From a virus, in IMG/VR virus record IMGVR_UViG_3300042197_001242, positions 1 through 21,655 of that record: a stretch of DNA of 21,655 nucleotides. One strand, given 5' to 3'. Both the position numbers and the translations under genes were made by a program. The notes under the pieces were generated by a model. The model worked only from the letters and a program-made list of their open reading frames with translations. It ran no database searches and was not told the DNA's origin. Positions 20,682 through 21,655 of the stretch are shown in pieces; positions within the stretch are counted from its first letter, which is position 1; every line of letters begins with the position of its first letter.

Positions 20682-21044
20682 ATGCTTTTTAAAACACTTT
20701 CAATTCTTGCTATTGCTACTGCAGGATTAGCACCCCTACAAGCAAAAGCAGCGAGCGGATGTTCCCTCGCATCACATTATGGAGTTGGTGATGGATATCA
20801 CGGGCAGACAACTGCTAATGGTGAACGATATAACGCTTATGGTAAATCAGTAGCACATAAAACACTTCCTTTTGGAACTAGATTGCGTGTAACCAATCAA
20901 TCAACTGGTAAGTCGGTAATTGTGCGTGTAAATGATCGCGGTCCTTATATCGCGGGTAGAGACCTTGACTTGTCTTACGGTGCATTCTCTACTATTGCTT
21001 CACCCAGTCAAGGTGTTGCTAGGATTTGTTACTCGCGGGTATAA
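20682..21044 (+). CDS. Secreted RlpA-like double-psi beta-barrel protein
   Basis: A 120-residue protein with an N-terminal signal peptide (hydrophobic residues 3-18, AKAA before a likely cleavage at about 23-24). A compact RlpA-like domain follows. Conserved segments are ASHYGVGDGYHGQTTANGE (30-48), AHKTLPFGTRLRVTN (58-72), VIVRVNDRGPY (79-89) and GRDLDLS (92-98). In bacteria RlpA proteins are septal lytic transglycosylases that cleave naked glycan strands; here there is no SPOR domain. Two cysteines (C27, C116) could form a disulfide in the periplasm. It may help degrade the cell wall at lysis or alter host septation. I chose ATG 20682 because it gives a clean signal peptide, though its ribosome site is weak. 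The in-frame TTG at 20628 would put a non-hydrophobic extension before the signal. Confidence 0.88.
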   Translation: MLFKTLSILAIATAGLAPLQAKAASGCSLASHYGVGDGYHGQTTANGERYNAYGKSVAHKTLPFGTRLRVTNQSTGKSVIVRVNDRGPYIAGRDLDLSYGAFSTIASPSQGVARICYSRV

Positions 21045-21062
21045 TGGTCTGAAAAACTGAAT

Positions 21063-21070
21063 AATAAATA
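21063..21070 (+). promoter_or_regulatory. Late promoter AATAAATA fused to a terminator
   Basis: A canonical NATAAATA box abuts the terminator stem at 21070. By T4 spacing the start is near 21076, inside the 5' arm, so the transcript would lose most of the hairpin. Confidence 0.6.
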
Positions 21071-21100
21071 GAGGAGAGCGGTTGCTACTCCTCTTTTTTT
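21070..21100 (+). terminator. Terminator after the RlpA-like gene
   Basis: A 7-bp outer stem AGAGGAG/CTCCTCT (21070-21076 with 21088-21094) and an inner AGC/GCT pair set (21077-21079 with 21084-21086) enclose a GGTT loop with one bulged A. Seven Ts follow and the next ATG is immediate. Confidence 0.88.
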
Positions 21101-21511
21101 ATGTTCAATTTTAACTTCGGAAAGAAGAAACCAGATAAGAAGCAGATAATCCTTATAAGCGCCATACTCGGTGGTATCTTAGCAACCCTCTCCCAGTGCT
21201 CTGGAGTGCCTCAGGAGCGTCTCTGGGACATTCTAGACGAGGTACAGAGGTCTCTGTTCCCACAGACCATTATCAACGATGTCCTGCTCCAAGATCCTGG
21301 TGTGGTGGAGAGGAGAGTTGAGAGGGATGTGGATAAGGCTATTCGTGAGTATGAACGCTTGACAGGTGACTCTTCTACACCTAGAATACCTTTGCCACGG
21401 TTGATAGAAAAAGTTCCGGATAAAGCTTTATGTCATTCTGAAGAGTGTAAAAAACTTGGAGGAGAAATGAGACTCTGTGCTCCGTGGATTGACACCTGTA
21501 AAGAGGAGTAG
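21101..21511 (+). CDS. Membrane-anchored protein with C-terminal cysteines
   Basis: A 136-residue protein. A basic N-terminus (MFNFNFGKKKPDKK) leads into one hydrophobic helix at 15-31 (IILISAILGGILATL), then C33. An extracytoplasmic-type remainder has an amphipathic charged helix (68-88) and four cysteines near the C-terminus (C111, C116, C126, C133). These could pair as disulfides outside the membrane. The sequence around C33 is a poor lipobox. It lies next to the secreted RlpA-like gene, so a lysis or envelope role is possible but unproven. AGG, CTC and CTG codons and higher GC from about 21140 onward differ from neighbouring genes, which suggests separate ancestry. Its start directly follows a terminator T tract with no free ribosome site. 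Confidence 0.75.
   Translation: MFNFNFGKKKPDKKQIILISAILGGILATLSQCSGVPQERLWDILDEVQRSLFPQTIINDVLLQDPGVVERRVERDVDKAIREYERLTGDSSTPRIPLPRLIEKVPDKALCHSEECKKLGGEMRLCAPWIDTCKEE
21359..21387 (+). promoter_or_regulatory. Sigma-70-type promoter inside the membrane protein gene
   Basis: TTGACA at 21359-21364 and TAGAAT at 21382-21387 are 17 nt apart. It is upstream of and in tandem with the promoter at 21489. Confidence 0.5.
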
Positions 21512-21517
21512 TACAAT
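21489..21517 (+). promoter_or_regulatory. Sigma-70-type promoter for the last (partial) gene
   Basis: TTGACA at 21489-21494 and TACAAT at 21512-21517 have a 17-nt spacer. The predicted start near 21524 yields an 80-nt structured leader before ATG 21604. Confidence 0.7.
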
Positions 21518-21523
21518 AATCAT

Positions 21524-21603
21524 ATGAGCGGTGAGGGTCCAAACCTCATATAAGTCTCACCCCTCCCATGCCTCTCATAGAAGCACAAACAGGGAGGTCT
21601 CTT
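21524..21603 (+). other. Structured leader that can mask the ribosome site
   Basis: CCTCCC at 21562-21567 is perfectly complementary to the Shine-Dalgarno GGGAGG at 21592-21597. Upstream GAGGG (21533-21537) can instead pair with CCCTC (21561-21565), and GGTGAG (21530-21535) with CTCACC (21556-21561). Two exclusive states are therefore possible. Confidence 0.35.
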
Positions 21604-21655
21604 ATGGGGCAGCAGCATGACGGATCATGCACCATCCTTCTAAGATGTAAGATGG
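21604..21655 (+). CDS. Start of a further gene, cut by the window end
   Basis: ATG 21604 has an ideal Shine-Dalgarno (GGGAGG at 21592-21597, six bases before). The frame begins MGQQHDGSCTILLRCKM and is open to the end of the window. An in-frame ATG 12 codons upstream (21568) lacks a ribosome site. A strong promoter lies at 21489-21517. Too little is visible to identify the product. Confidence 0.5.
   Translation, partial: MGQQHDGSCTILLRCKM

Overview
The window is a contiguous piece of the genome of a T4-like myovirus that infects marine cyanobacteria (a Synechococcus/Prochlorococcus cyanomyovirus). The evidence is a run of T4 core genes in T4-like order (regA, 43, uvsX, 41, then 61, nrdA, nrdB), together with accessory genes typical of cyanomyoviruses: a phage small heat-shock protein, a MazG pyrophosphohydrolase, a 2-oxoglutarate/Fe(II) oxygenase-like protein and several low-complexity virion-type proteins. 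The DNA is AT-rich. Every supported gene lies on the + strand and genes are tightly packed. The exact phage species cannot be named from sequence alone.

Region 1 (1-7930) is the early replication block. It holds regA, a terminator, hsp20 and a terminator that overlaps a promoter. Then follows one long chain of overlapping genes: two tandem small Sm-like-type proteins, DNA polymerase gp43, a 54-aa protein, recombinase UvsX, a 2OG oxygenase-like protein, helicase gp41, MazG and a 57-aa protein. It ends at a strong terminator at 7907-7926.

Region 2 (7926-14360) is a late block with T4-type TATAAATA or CTAAATA promoter motifs. It encodes charged, modular, probably capsid-associated proteins. One has a cytidylyltransferase-like domain behind a T4-like capsid-targeting N-terminus, and one may be a PD-(D/E)XK-type nuclease. 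It also holds two tiny proteins, a beta-rich virion protein and a tRNA-Ala(UGC) gene. The tRNA's promoter is built into the terminator of the preceding gene.

Region 3 (14367-19796) returns through three small overlapping conserved genes to nucleotide and replication functions: primase gp61 and class Ia ribonucleotide reductase NrdA/NrdB. A consensus sigma-70 promoter lies just before gp61.

Region 4 (19797-21655) is accessory. It holds a 51-aa protein, a SegE-like GIY-YIG endonuclease, an acidic 57-aa protein, a secreted RlpA-like double-psi beta-barrel protein, a membrane protein and the start of one more gene. Promoters, terminators and structured leaders alternate closely here.

The regulatory layout is the most unusual part. 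At least nine host-type promoters with near-consensus boxes (eight with exactly 17-nt spacers, one with 18) sit inside gene 3' ends or terminators. T4-type late promoters are fused to terminators. At two loci the predicted late start falls inside the 5' arm of a terminator hairpin, which would let late transcripts escape a terminator that stops transcripts arriving from upstream.
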